In this document: one piece after another, positions 13,902 to 21,483 of the stretch
How the letters are laid out: every line of letters starts with the position of its first letter
Position numbering within the stretch: the stretch's first letter is position 1
Assembly (NCBI GenBank): GCA_002408465.1
Contig: DHSM01000023.1
Location: forward strand, 23,498 to 59,479
Origin: Firmicutes bacterium UBA5286
GTDB lineage: Bacteria; Bacillota; Proteinivoracia; UBA4975
Length of the DNA stretch: 35,982 nt
Direction: 5' to 3'
The notes under the pieces: generated by a model
Databases searched by the model: none
What the model was told of the DNA's origin: nothing
Seen by the model: only the letters and a program-made list of their open reading frames with translations
Made by a program: the position numbers and the translations under genes

Positions 13902-15593
13902 ATGAAGTTGTTTCAGGAGCAAATAGTCCGGCTGCTCACTGGTTTGGTTCCCTTGGAACCGGAACAAATCCGGGCAGATTTGGAGTCGCCCCCTAGTCTT
14001 GAAATGGGGAACTACGCCTTCCCCTGCTTTAAGCTGGCAAAAATACATAGAGCTGCCCCGCAAAAGATTGCTGCCGATTTGGCAGACAAGGTGCCAGCAG
14101 ACCCGTTCTTCGAGCGGGTTGAGGCCATGGGGCCGTATCTCAACTTTTTCGTTGACAAGTCTATGCTGGCTGGATGTACAGTAGGAGAAATTCTCCGCCA
14201 GGGGGCGGATTTCGGCAAAAGCGATGAGGGCCAGGGTAAGACAGTAGTTCTTGACTTTTCCGCCCCCAACATCGCCAAGCCCTTTGGCATCGGGCATTTA
14301 CGCTCGACAATCATTGGCAATTCCCTGTACAGGATTCATGCCGCCTTGGGTTATAAATGCGTGGGCATCAACTATATCGGCGACTGGGGCACTCAGTTCG
14401 GCAAACTCATCGCTGCCTATCTGCATTGGGGCGATGAAGAGCTGCTGCAGAAAGACCCGATTCAACACCTGTATGAACTGTATGTAAGGTTCCATCGTGA
14501 GGCCGAGGCTGATCCCAGCCTGGGGGACGAGGGCCGGGGCTGGTTCAAAAAGCTGGAAGACGGGGACCCCTATGCTGTTGCATTATGGCAGCGTTTCCGG
14601 GACATCAGCTTGGCTGAATTCAAGCGGGTTTATGCCCGACTGGGAGTGGAATTTGACTACTGGCATGGTGAAAGCTTTTATAATAAAATGCTGGACGACA
14701 CAGTTGCAGCTGTCGATGCTTTGGGGTTGCTGGAACAGTCCCAGGGGGCTTGGATTGTCAACCTGGAAGAGGAGGGGATGCCTCCCTGCCTGCTGCGCAA
14801 GCAGGATGGCGCCACCCTATATGCCACTCGGGATTTGACAGCGGCAATTTACCGGCATAACACCTGGCAGTTTGCCAAGGCCCTGTATGTGGTAGGTGTG
14901 GACCAGACCCTGTACTTTCGCCAGCTCTTTGCCGTCCTCAAAAAGATGGGCCATCAGTGGGTAGAAAACTGCCAACATATTCCCTTTGGCATGATTCGCT
15001 TTAACGGCGGCAAGATGTCCACCCGCCGGGGCAGCCTTGTCTTTCTCGACGATGTTCTCAGTGAGGCCATCGACCTGGCCCGGGAGATCATAGCCGAAAA
15101 GAATCCGGATTTGCCCAATAAAGAGGAAGTCGCCCGTCAGGTAGGTGTAGGGGCCCTTATTTTCGGTGATCTATGCAATGACAGAATCAAGGATGTTGAT
15201 TTTGACTGGGATCAGGTTATGGACTTTTCCGGCGAAACCGCTCCCTATATTCAATACGCCCATGCCAGAATCTGCAGCATTCTGCGGAAAGCCCCCGTCG
15301 AGCCTGGGTTTAACCTGTCCCTGCTGGACAATGAGTATGAATATGCCCTGACAGCAGTTCTTGGCAAGTATCCCGCGGCAATTGCACGGGCTGGGGAAAC
15401 CTGCAAACCTTCCTTTGTTGCCCGTTATCTCATCGATGTGGCCAAAGAATTTAACCGCTTTTATCATCAATGTCCAGTGCTCAATGCCCCGCCCGCTGTC
15501 CGGGCCGCCCGCCTGGCCCTCATTGACGCCGCCAGGCAGGTGCTGGCCAACGGCCTCAGCCTCCTGGGCATCGAGGCCCCTGAAGAAATGTAA
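13902..15593 (+). CDS. argS: Arginyl-tRNA synthetase
   Basis: Charges tRNA-Arg with arginine; a class I synthetase, 563 residues. The N-terminal Add-1 domain (residues ~1-105) recognises tRNA. The class I HIGH-equivalent is APNIAKPFGIGHLRSTIIG, followed by GYKCVGINYIGDWGTQFGKL. LYVVGVDQTLYFRQLF and IRFNGGKMSTRRGSLVFLDD carry the KMSKS-equivalent loop (KMSTR). The C-terminal anticodon-binding DALR domain ends the protein (FNRFYHQCPVLNAP). I chose ATG 13902 because GGAAG sits 8 bases upstream; a GTG at 13893 lies within that site. A terminator follows at once. Single-gene transcription unit. Confidence 0.97.
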   Translation: MKLFQEQIVRLLTGLVPLEPEQIRADLESPPSLEMGNYAFPCFKLAKIHRAAPQKIAADLADKVPADPFFERVEAMGPYLNFFVDKSMLAGCTVGEILRQGADFGKSDEGQGKTVVLDFSAPNIAKPFGIGHLRSTIIGNSLYRIHAALGYKCVGINYIGDWGTQFGKLIAAYLHWGDEELLQKDPIQHLYELYVRFHREAEADPSLGDEGRGWFKKLEDGDPYAVALWQRFRDISLAEFKRVYARLGVEFDYWHGESFYNKMLDDTVAAVDALGLLEQSQGAWIVNLEEEGMPPCLLRKQDGATLYATRDLTAAIYRHNTWQFAKALYVVGVDQTLYFRQLFAVLKKMGHQWVENCQHIPFGMIRFNGGKMSTRRGSLVFLDDVLSEAIDLAREIIAEKNPDLPNKEEVARQVGVGALIFGDLCNDRIKDVDFDWDQVMDFSGETAPYIQYAHARICSILRKAPVEPGFNLSLLDNEYEYALTAVLGKYPAAIARAGETCKPSFVARYLIDVAKEFNRFYHQCPVLNAPPAVRAARLALIDAARQVLANGLSLLGIEAPEEM

Positions 15594-15617
15594 AAAACGC
15601 CGCCAGGCGTTTTTTTT
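15594..15617 (+). terminator. Intrinsic terminator of argS
   Basis: AAAACGCC (15594-15601) pairs with GGCGTTTT (15606-15613) around a 4-base loop, with T residues continuing to 15617. It overlaps the argS stop region. Confidence 0.8.
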
Positions 15618-15618
15618 G

Positions 15619-15647
15619 TTGACAGAAGGAGAGTGCCATGTTACTAT
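15619..15647 (+). promoter_or_regulatory. Promoter of the PadR/DUF2812 operon
   Basis: A consensus TTGACA (15619-15624) and TACTAT (15642-15647) are 17 bp apart. The -10 box runs into the palindromic operator listed next, so a bound repressor would block RNA polymerase. Confidence 0.65.
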
Positions 15648-15678
15648 TATGCCACACGATATATCGTAAGGCATAATA
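15645..15678 (+). promoter_or_regulatory. 34-bp palindromic operator, probably for the PadR regulator
   Basis: Outer arms TATTATGCC (15645-15653) and GGCATAATA (15670-15678) flank a perfect 12-bp core palindrome ACGATATATCGT (15656-15667), separated by two unpaired bases on each side. The core resembles known PadR-family sites built on ATAT-centred dyads. It overlaps the -10 region and start site, as expected for autorepression. Confidence 0.7.
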
Positions 15679-15690
15679 GGGGGTGTTTTT

Positions 15691-16011
15691 GTGGCCAAGG
15701 ATAGAGGGCCGATGACTGAGGCAATGTACTATATTTTGCTTGCTCTGTGCCAGCCCCGGCACGGATACGCCATTATGGCCGCCATTGAAGAAATCTCCCG
15801 GGGCAGGGTTGTCATGGGTCCCGGCACCTTGTACGGAGTGTTGAACAGGCTGGAGAAGGAAAAGCTAATTCAGCTGGAAGAGGATGACGGACGCAGAAAG
15901 ACATATTCAATCACAGCTATGGGCCGCTTGGCTTTGGAGGATGAATACCAGCGTTTGACTGCCTTAGTGAAGGACGGGAAAGGGCTGGTGGAGGAGGAGG
16001 GAGAAGAGTGA
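15691..16011 (+). CDS. PadR-family transcriptional regulator
   Basis: A 106-residue winged-helix repressor. The family pattern is plain: MTEAMYYILLALCQPRHGYA, IEEISRGRVVMGPGTLYGVL (recognition helix) and RLEKEKLIQLEEDDGRRKTY with the wing, then YSITAMGRLAL. It is a short subfamily 2-like form with a brief C-terminal dimerisation helix. Start is GTG 15691, with AGGGGG about 7 bases upstream. Its stop overlaps the GTG start of the DUF2812 gene (GTGA), so the two are co-translated. The large palindrome at its promoter implies autoregulation. The inducing signal is unknown; relatives respond to phenolics, drugs or cell-envelope stress. Confidence 0.92.
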   Translation: MAKDRGPMTEAMYYILLALCQPRHGYAIMAAIEEISRGRVVMGPGTLYGVLNRLEKEKLIQLEEDDGRRKTYSITAMGRLALEDEYQRLTALVKDGKGLVEEEGEE

Positions 16012-17219
16012 CAGCAAAAAATAATCTGCGCAAAATTTGGTGGTTTGATGAGTGGCAGGTGGAGGAAATAGAGTCCTGGCTGGGGGATATGGCTGCCCGA
16101 GGCTGGCATTTTTTCCGTAGGGGACTGCTGACTGCTGTGTTTACCAGGGGAGGGCCGGAGCAAGTCCGCTACAGATGTGAAATCGCCAAGAAATCCAGTC
16201 CAGATTTCCAGGACCGGGTGGAGTTTTATCGCCAGGGAGGCTGGGAATATGTTGCCAGTGATGGACACCTTCAGATATTCCGGGCCCCTGGGGACAGCGC
16301 CATTCCGGAAATCCACACCGATCCTCAGGAGCAAGCCGGGACTTTGCGCCCGCTGTTTTGGACTTGCCTGCGGCGGCTGGGGGCGGCATTATTGCTGCTG
16401 GCGGCAGTATTTTTGCCCTATTCCCTGTTGTATGGAAATTACCTGACGGGATTAGTCCTGCGGGGGAGTGTGGCTGACTGTGCGCTGATTATCCTCATGG
16501 CTTCTATTTTAGTTTGGACGGGGCTGGGAGTGTTGGCGGTATTTCAGAAGGCTAAAGATTTGCGTCAGGGGCTCCCCCTGGAGCATAAAAAAAAGTACAG
16601 CAAAGTCCTGGTCTCCAGGCCGGCATTCTTGCTGGCAGTAGTCCTTGTCTTCCTCTTCATTGCAGCTAATCTCGTTGTGCAAGTTTCCGAGCAGAAATTC
16701 ATTTTACCCTTGCCCCAGGGGGATTTGCCAGTGGTGCGCATTGCCGATTTGGCCCCGGAGGCGCCGCTGTATCCCGCAGAAGCTGCTGAAAAATTAGATA
16801 CGGCTTTGAACATCTACTGGACCGAGAGTAGTCTGCTGGTTCCTAAGCAGTGGAACTCAACGGAATATGCAGGCTTGCTAACGGAGGTTGTCCCTTTTGA
16901 TACTCTCTTGGTTACCTCCTGCTATGAGGCCAGAAATAACTGGCTGGCCGCCCGCCTGGCAGCAGGATTGGTTGATTATGCTCCCGGCCGCGATATCTAT
17001 GGCTATGATGGCAGAAAATTGCTCAAGACTGAATCCGCTTTTGCTGCCCTGTGGAAATACCACAATGGCAATTTCCACGAAATCATCGCCCAAGAGGGCA
17101 AGTACGTATACCATGTTTATTACCAGGGAAGGGTGCCGGAGGATACTCTCCTTGAACTGATAAAGGCGAAGCTGGAATCCCTGGAAAATCAGTTGCCTCT
17201 TGGCCGGGATGGGGCATGA
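16008..17219 (+). CDS. DUF2812 membrane protein, PadR partner
   Basis: A 403-residue protein with an N-terminal cytosolic DUF2812 domain (residues ~8-95; WWFDEWQVEEIESWLGDMAA and RGWHFFRRGLLTAVF are the family motifs), three hydrophobic segments (about 122-142, 155-180, 205-226) and a ~175-residue C-terminal domain that should lie outside the membrane. DUF2812 genes commonly follow PadR genes and may act as sensors or anti-repressors, but their mechanism is not established. Start is GTG 16008, overlapping the padR stop by four bases. The long C-terminal domain (ending LIKAKLESLENQLPL) is not one I recognise. Confidence 0.85.
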   Translation: MTAKNNLRKIWWFDEWQVEEIESWLGDMAARGWHFFRRGLLTAVFTRGGPEQVRYRCEIAKKSSPDFQDRVEFYRQGGWEYVASDGHLQIFRAPGDSAIPEIHTDPQEQAGTLRPLFWTCLRRLGAALLLLAAVFLPYSLLYGNYLTGLVLRGSVADCALIILMASILVWTGLGVLAVFQKAKDLRQGLPLEHKKKYSKVLVSRPAFLLAVVLVFLFIAANLVVQVSEQKFILPLPQGDLPVVRIADLAPEAPLYPAEAAEKLDTALNIYWTESSLLVPKQWNSTEYAGLLTEVVPFDTLLVTSCYEARNNWLAARLAAGLVDYAPGRDIYGYDGRKLLKTESAFAALWKYHNGNFHEIIAQEGKYVYHVYYQGRVPEDTLLELIKAKLESLENQLPLGRDGA

Positions 17220-17231
17220 CTAAAGCAAAAA

Positions 17232-17255
17232 AATAACCGCCTGACGGCGGTTATT
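17232..17255 (-). terminator. Shared terminator between the DUF2812 gene and the alcohol dehydrogenase gene
   Basis: A perfect 10-bp stem AATAACCGCC (17232-17241) with GGCGGTTATT (17246-17255), loop TGAC. The run of A at 17227-17233 gives a U-tract for minus-strand transcripts, so it mainly serves the dehydrogenase; it may stop the convergent transcript too. Confidence 0.8.
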
Positions 17256-17261
17256 GAAATA

Positions 17262-18446
17262 TTAGTAGGCTTTGTTCAGGATAGCTAATATGTCCTCATA
17301 CTCGGATTCCTTAGGATTGATGATGACTGCTCCGTCATTGAGGGCAGTTTTTGCGATTCTTCCCAAGTCTTCTTTTTTCACCCCTGCCTGCTGCAAGCTG
17401 ACGGGCAAGCCGCAGATCTTGTTGAACCTGGAAGTCATCTCTCGGATAGTGTCTGCAGCCTTTTGTCCCCGCTTTTCTGCCGGGGTGGCAGCGTATATAT
17501 CTGCTCCCGCCAGGGGCAGCAGCAGCTGGGCATACAGCTCTCCCAGCTTGTCCATATTGTACTCCATGCACCAAGGCAGCAGAATGCCCATGGCATCGCC
17601 GTGGGGAACTTGGCTGACCCCGCCGCAGGCATGGCCGATGGCGTGGACCAATCCCACCATGGAGTTGGAGAAGGCAACGCCAGCCAGCATCGAGGCATTG
17701 GCCATAGCCAGCCTGGCCTTTGCATCCGTGCCTTTTTCTACGGCCAGGTCCAGGTATTCCCGGATTAGGTTGATGGCGGCAAAGGCATAGGCGTCGCTGA
17801 GAGGATTTTTCTGCAGGCAGGTATATCCTTCCACGGCATGGCTGAGAGCGTCGATGCCAGTGGAGGCTGTCAGCCGCGGCGGCAGGGTTGTGGTCATTCT
17901 GGGATCCAGCACCGCTACATCAGGCAGGAGGTTGTAAGACAAGAACTCCATCTTCACCTTGCGCTTGTGGTTGGCGATTACCGCCACCAGTGTGGTCTCA
18001 GAACCGGTGCCTGCTGTGGTAGGGACCACAATAAAGGGCAGGGGATTTTTGCGAGTGATAATCTCACTGCCCATGTACTCCATAATGTCATCGCTGCCCT
18101 GGGTGATGACAATGCTCAGGCCTTTGGCGGTATCGATGACAGAGCCGCCGCCGATGGCGATGATGGAGTCACATTCCTGTTCCCGGAAGACCCGGGCGGC
18201 GTCGTTGACCACCTCAATAGAAGAATCAGCTGGAATATCAGTGTAGATTGCGCCAACGCTGATCTCCTGCTCGGCAAAGGATTTGATCACTGTTTGCACC
18301 AGCCCGATTTTCTCGAGCATTTCGTTGGTGAGGACAATAGGACGGCTGGCTTGCAGATTATATAATTCAAAGGGTATGTTCTCCAGGGCTTTTTTGCCGG
18401 AGAGAATCTTAACTGAGTTTTGAAACTCATAGTAGTCTGGAATCAT
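17262..18446 (-). CDS. Iron-containing alcohol dehydrogenase
   Basis: A 394-residue group III (iron-activated) NAD(P)-dependent alcohol dehydrogenase. The nucleotide-binding part has SIIAIGGGSVIDTAKGL and IVVPTTAGTGSETT. The metal-binding part has GIDALSHAVEGY, VHAIGHACGG and PHGDAMGILLPWCMEYN; the His residues in these segments with an upstream Asp are the usual ligands. The family reduces aldehydes or oxidises alcohols and diols in fermentation (1,3-propanediol, butanol, lactaldehyde); the substrate cannot be read here. AGGAGG precedes ATG 18446. It follows the small gene at 18459-18977 by only 12 bases and is likely co-transcribed with it. Confidence 0.94.
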   Translation of the reverse strand: MIPDYYEFQNSVKILSGKKALENIPFELYNLQASRPIVLTNEMLEKIGLVQTVIKSFAEQEISVGAIYTDIPADSSIEVVNDAARVFREQECDSIIAIGGGSVIDTAKGLSIVITQGSDDIMEYMGSEIITRKNPLPFIVVPTTAGTGSETTLVAVIANHKRKVKMEFLSYNLLPDVAVLDPRMTTTLPPRLTASTGIDALSHAVEGYTCLQKNPLSDAYAFAAINLIREYLDLAVEKGTDAKARLAMANASMLAGVAFSNSMVGLVHAIGHACGGVSQVPHGDAMGILLPWCMEYNMDKLGELYAQLLLPLAGADIYAATPAEKRGQKAADTIREMTSRFNKICGLPVSLQQAGVKKEDLGRIAKTALNDGAVIINPKESEYEDILAILNKAY

Positions 18447-18458
18447 TTTTCATTCCTC

Positions 18459-18977
18459 CTAGCCAAACAGTGTTGCCAGATAGATTTTAAAGCTGCTGAC
18501 TTGCTTTTTGGGCACCCGCTTGAGAATCTTTTTGGTGATAAATCCCGGAAAAAGATATGTTTCCAGCAGGTACATGCAGCGCACCACTGACATGCCCAAA
18601 CCGATATCTCCCCTTAGGGTGAAGCGGTGTTCAGCATAGGCCTGAGCAAGGCCCTTTTGCCCGGTGAGGACAGGAATAGCCCCTTCAATATTTTTAAAAT
18701 AAATAGCCAATTCAAGGTCTTGGGGTTGACTGGAGCCCATGTATTTGAGCTTGCCGTCAACCTTTCGCACTGTCATTACCGGTCCCCGGGGGTTAATTTT
18801 AAGAATAATCGAGCAGTCCGGGCTCCACTCAGCGACTTCTTGGCGAATGCGGCTGTCATGTTTGGCCGCTGCCTGAAATCCCCGGCCTAAAAACCAAAAG
18901 ATGATTCTTGCTACTGTCATCTTCACCGGCTTTTTGCCAATAACAACTTTTGTCGTCGCGATAATATCCCCTCCCAT
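18459..18977 (-). CDS. Conserved protein with possible SCP2/sterol-carrier-like fold
   Basis: A 172-residue protein. The centre (CSIILKINPRGPVMTVRKVD, then LELAIYFKNIEGAIPVLTGQ and YAEHRFTLRGDIGLGMSVVR) resembles SCP2-type lipid-binding domains, in which such strands line a hydrophobic pocket. The C-terminus YLFPGFITKKILKRVPKK is basic and amphipathic and could touch the membrane. I am not certain of the family. It lies upstream of the alcohol dehydrogenase with 12 bases between, so the pair may handle one hydrophobic aldehyde or lipid-derived substrate (inference). A minus-strand TTGACA at 19018-19023 with a weak -10 (near 18995-19000) may drive both. Confidence 0.6.
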   Translation of the reverse strand: MGGDIIATTKVVIGKKPVKMTVARIIFWFLGRGFQAAAKHDSRIRQEVAEWSPDCSIILKINPRGPVMTVRKVDGKLKYMGSSQPQDLELAIYFKNIEGAIPVLTGQKGLAQAYAEHRFTLRGDIGLGMSVVRCMYLLETYLFPGFITKKILKRVPKKQVSSFKIYLATLFG

Positions 18978-19277
18978 TTATGCCGCTTAAATCAAGGTTA
19001 GCAAATACTGGAAGATGTGTCAATAGAGTCAGGGAATATCTGTTCAACAGGCCATGGGCTTGAGTCTCGTATTGACTGGGATGAAATCCCCAATCATGAA
19101 ATCCGGAATCACCTAGAGCAGTTAAAATTTTAGGGTGAGGTCCCCATCGCATTTGCTAGGACGGGGGAAAGATAATAATTCGGGACAAGGGAGACAATGT
19201 TTGTCCTGATTGCGGAGTTGCCTAGGGTGATAAAATATGCTACCGTAAACCTGGAATGTACAGTGGAGGGGAAAAAG

Positions 19278-20126
19278 ATGGTAAACGATGTATTGGCCCT
19301 TGTCCGTTCAAAATATAATATCCTTTCGGTTTCCCAGAAAGCCGTGGCCGATTATGTGCTGAGCAATGCTGACAAAGTCATGATCAGCTCTCTGAAGGAT
19401 TTAGCCAAGGCTTGCGGCGTCAGCGAACCAACGATAATTCGGTTTCTCAATAAATTGAATTATTCCTCCTACCAGGTTTTTCGGGTCAATATTGCTCAGG
19501 CCCTTTCCCGAGGAAGCAACAAGAACATTTACGATGAGATTTCTCCTACAGACAGCGTAGACAATGTTAAGATCAAAGTTATCCAAAAAACGGTTCAAAG
19601 CTTGCAAGACAGCATCTATATCATTGATTCCGACCAGTTGGCTAAATTAGTCAACTGGATTTTGAGGGCGGAGAAGACTTTTATCATCGGGGTGGGCGCC
19701 TCAGCCGAGCAAGCTTTTGACCTTCATCACAAGCTTCAACGATTGGGCTTGGCTTCTTATGCAACTAATGATTCCCATATGATCAATATTATGTGCTCCA
19801 ATCTCAATGGCAAGGATTTGCTGGTGGCTTTTTCCCATTCCGGTGAAAGCCGTGAAATCCTCGACGGCCTCAGGTTCGCTCAGGCTCAGGATTGTCCAGT
19901 AGCGGTTGTAACATCTTTTCCTAATTCCAGTGCAGCTGGTCTCGCAGATTGTATGTTGTTAAGTTCTTCCTTAGAGACCAGGTATCGCTCAGATTCCATG
20001 ACTTCAAGGATAATTCAACTTGCGATTATTGATATGGTTTATGTGCTCTTGGCCTTGAAATTGGGTGAACAAGCTCAAGCTAACATTAATAAGACCCGTC
20101 TGGCTGTGGCTATAAACAAGACTTAA
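19278..20126 (+). CDS. MurR/RpiR-family transcriptional regulator
   Basis: A 282-residue sugar-responsive regulator. The N-terminal HTH_6 domain (residues ~1-77) has ILSVSQKAVADYVLSNADKV and DLAKACGVSEPTIIRFLNKL. The C-terminal SIS domain (about 120-255) has FIIGVGASAEQAFDLHHKLQ and LLVAFSHSGESREILDGL, which bind phosphosugars. I chose ATG 19278 because GGAGGGG lies 8 bases upstream and the HTH family begins here; an in-frame ATG 27 codons earlier adds a sequence unlike the family. It probably controls the adjacent sugar-acid operon, which starts 260 bases downstream in the same direction from its own promoter. Confidence 0.93.
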   Translation: MVNDVLALVRSKYNILSVSQKAVADYVLSNADKVMISSLKDLAKACGVSEPTIIRFLNKLNYSSYQVFRVNIAQALSRGSNKNIYDEISPTDSVDNVKIKVIQKTVQSLQDSIYIIDSDQLAKLVNWILRAEKTFIIGVGASAEQAFDLHHKLQRLGLASYATNDSHMINIMCSNLNGKDLLVAFSHSGESREILDGLRFAQAQDCPVAVVTSFPNSSAAGLADCMLLSSSLETRYRSDSMTSRIIQLAIIDMVYVLLALKLGEQAQANINKTRLAVAINKT

Positions 20127-20146
20127 TCTGGGGTTCAAAATCAGAC

Positions 20147-20174
20147 AATTGCTGACGCGAGTCAGTTTTTTTTT
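20147..20174 (+). terminator. Intrinsic terminator after the RpiR-family gene
   Basis: CTGAC (20152-20156) pairs with GTCAG (20161-20165) around GCGA, extended by A-T pairs, followed by nine T residues. Confidence 0.8.
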
Positions 20175-20279
20175 GCTAACGGCCAAACGCCTCTCCTTCA
20201 TCGCCGCATCAATCTCTAGTTTAGGGGAGGGGCTCCCTTTACTCTTGCAGAGACAAGGGACAAAAAGTTAATTCTATCC

Positions 20280-20308
20280 TTGACAGCACATACTAGGTTT
20301 GATATATT
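20280..20308 (+). promoter_or_regulatory. Promoter of the sugar-acid operon
   Basis: A consensus TTGACA (20280-20285) and TATATT (20303-20308) are exactly 17 bp apart. This is one of the best sigma-A matches in the window, and the start site would be near 20315. Confidence 0.75.
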
Positions 20309-20327
20309 CGAGTTAAGGCGTAGTTTT

Positions 20328-20356
20328 ACTACTATCATCCTGTGTGTGGCAGTAGT
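20328..20356 (+). promoter_or_regulatory. Candidate operator downstream of the sugar-acid promoter
   Basis: ACTACT (20328-20333) and AGTAGT (20351-20356) form an inverted repeat about 13-40 bases past the predicted start site; flanking bases (ATC after the left arm, GGC before the right) extend the symmetry partially. Its place suits a repressor roadblock by the adjacent MurR/RpiR protein. Confidence 0.4.
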
Positions 20357-20388
20357 CTTGCTTATATCACATTAGAAAGGTGACAGGA

Positions 20389-21483
20389 ATGACAACAACA
20401 AAAGGGATTCTCTTGGGAGATGCAATGATACCTGTAAAAGGATTTATCGGCGCATGGGAAAAACATTTGTCCGGTTTCGGCAGCATAGCGTTCGCCGGTG
20501 ATTGGGAGTCGGACTGGGGCAAGCTGCAAAAACGGCGTCTCGAAGTAGAAAAACATGGTCCTGAAATAGAGCCTTGTGAACCGCTGATTCTTCAGCATGG
20601 CAAAGACGCAGAAATCTTAATGGGGCTTTTTATTGCAGTCTCGGCAAAAGTGATGGATGCTATGCCCAATTTGCGTCTTGTGGGCGTGTCAAGAGCGGGG
20701 ACAGAGAATGTCAATGTTGAAGAAGCCACTAAACGAGGGATATTAGTCTTTAATGTTATGGGCAGAAATGCCCAGGCGGTGTCGGATTTCACTATCGGCC
20801 TTATGTTATGCGAGTGCCGTAATATTGCCAGGGCCCATTATGCCATAAAAAAAGGTGAGTGGCGCAAGACCTTTGTCAATAACGGAAATGTGCCAGAGCT
20901 CAATGGCAGAACTGTCGGTTTGGTAGGTTTTGGCCATATTGGGCGCTTAGTAGCGAAAAAATTATCCGGCTTTGATGCCAAGGTTATCGTCTATGATCCC
21001 TACACTGATCCAGAAGATATTGCCAAGGCTGGGGCAACAGCGGTGGGCTTGGCCGAACTCTTTGAAACCGCGGATTTTGTGTCGATCCATGCCAGGTTAA
21101 CTGAAGAAAATAAAAAAATGATTGGTGCTGATCTCATTAGGATGATGAAGCCCACGGCCTATTTCATCAATACTGGCCGTGCCGGTCTAGTTGATGAGGT
21201 GGCGCTGGCAGAAGCTCTTAAGAACAAAAAGATAATGGGCGCTGCTTTAGATGTATTTACAACCGAGCCGTTACCTGCCGAGAATCCTTTCACTTCCCTT
21301 GATAATGTTACCTTGACTACACATTTAGCGGGTTCAACCTCTGATGCCTTGAACAATTCCCCTTATATGTTGGCAGAAGATATGGCAAAATTCCTTTCAG
21401 GTAATGAAGCCCGCTTTATTATCAATCCTGAAGCCTTAGCCAACCCAGATTTTCAAAAATGGCTGCGGGGAATAAGAAAATGA
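20389..21483 (+). CDS. D-isomer-specific 2-hydroxyacid dehydrogenase
   Basis: A 364-residue NAD(P)-dependent dehydrogenase of the phosphoglycerate dehydrogenase superfamily. The NAD fold carries VGLVGFGHIGRLVAKKL. The catalytic set is Arg in SIHARLTEENKKMI, Glu near GLVDEVALAEALKNK, and His in LTTHLAGSTSDAL. The N-terminal catalytic domain is longer than usual (GDAMIPVKGFIGAWEKHL onward), as in the YoaD-type proteins encoded beside FGGY kinases. I prefer ATG 20389 with GAAAGG 8 bases upstream, not the GTG at 20380 within that site. It would interconvert a 2-hydroxy and 2-keto acid in a sugar-acid route. Its stop overlaps the aldolase start (ATGA). Confidence 0.9.
   Translation: MTTTKGILLGDAMIPVKGFIGAWEKHLSGFGSIAFAGDWESDWGKLQKRRLEVEKHGPEIEPCEPLILQHGKDAEILMGLFIAVSAKVMDAMPNLRLVGVSRAGTENVNVEEATKRGILVFNVMGRNAQAVSDFTIGLMLCECRNIARAHYAIKKGEWRKTFVNNGNVPELNGRTVGLVGFGHIGRLVAKKLSGFDAKVIVYDPYTDPEDIAKAGATAVGLAELFETADFVSIHARLTEENKKMIGADLIRMMKPTAYFINTGRAGLVDEVALAEALKNKKIMGAALDVFTTEPLPAENPFTSLDNVTLTTHLAGSTSDALNNSPYMLAEDMAKFLSGNEARFIINPEALANPDFQKWLRGIRK

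Noticed and set aside
13596..14320. Minus-strand frames of 233 and 102 residues opposite the argS start
   Set aside because: They run through the argS promoter and coding region, show no recognisable motif, and are explained by argS codon bias.
19060..19140. Plus-strand peptide-like stretch (SRIDWDEIPNHEIRNHLEQL) upstream of the RpiR gene
   Set aside because: It is short, has no start and no recognisable family; at most a gene scrap, not supportable as a feature.
20221..20240. GC-rich GGGGAGGGGCTCCC motif as an operator
   Set aside because: The symmetry is short and imperfect and lies well upstream of the promoter, unlike the better-placed dyad at 20328-20356.
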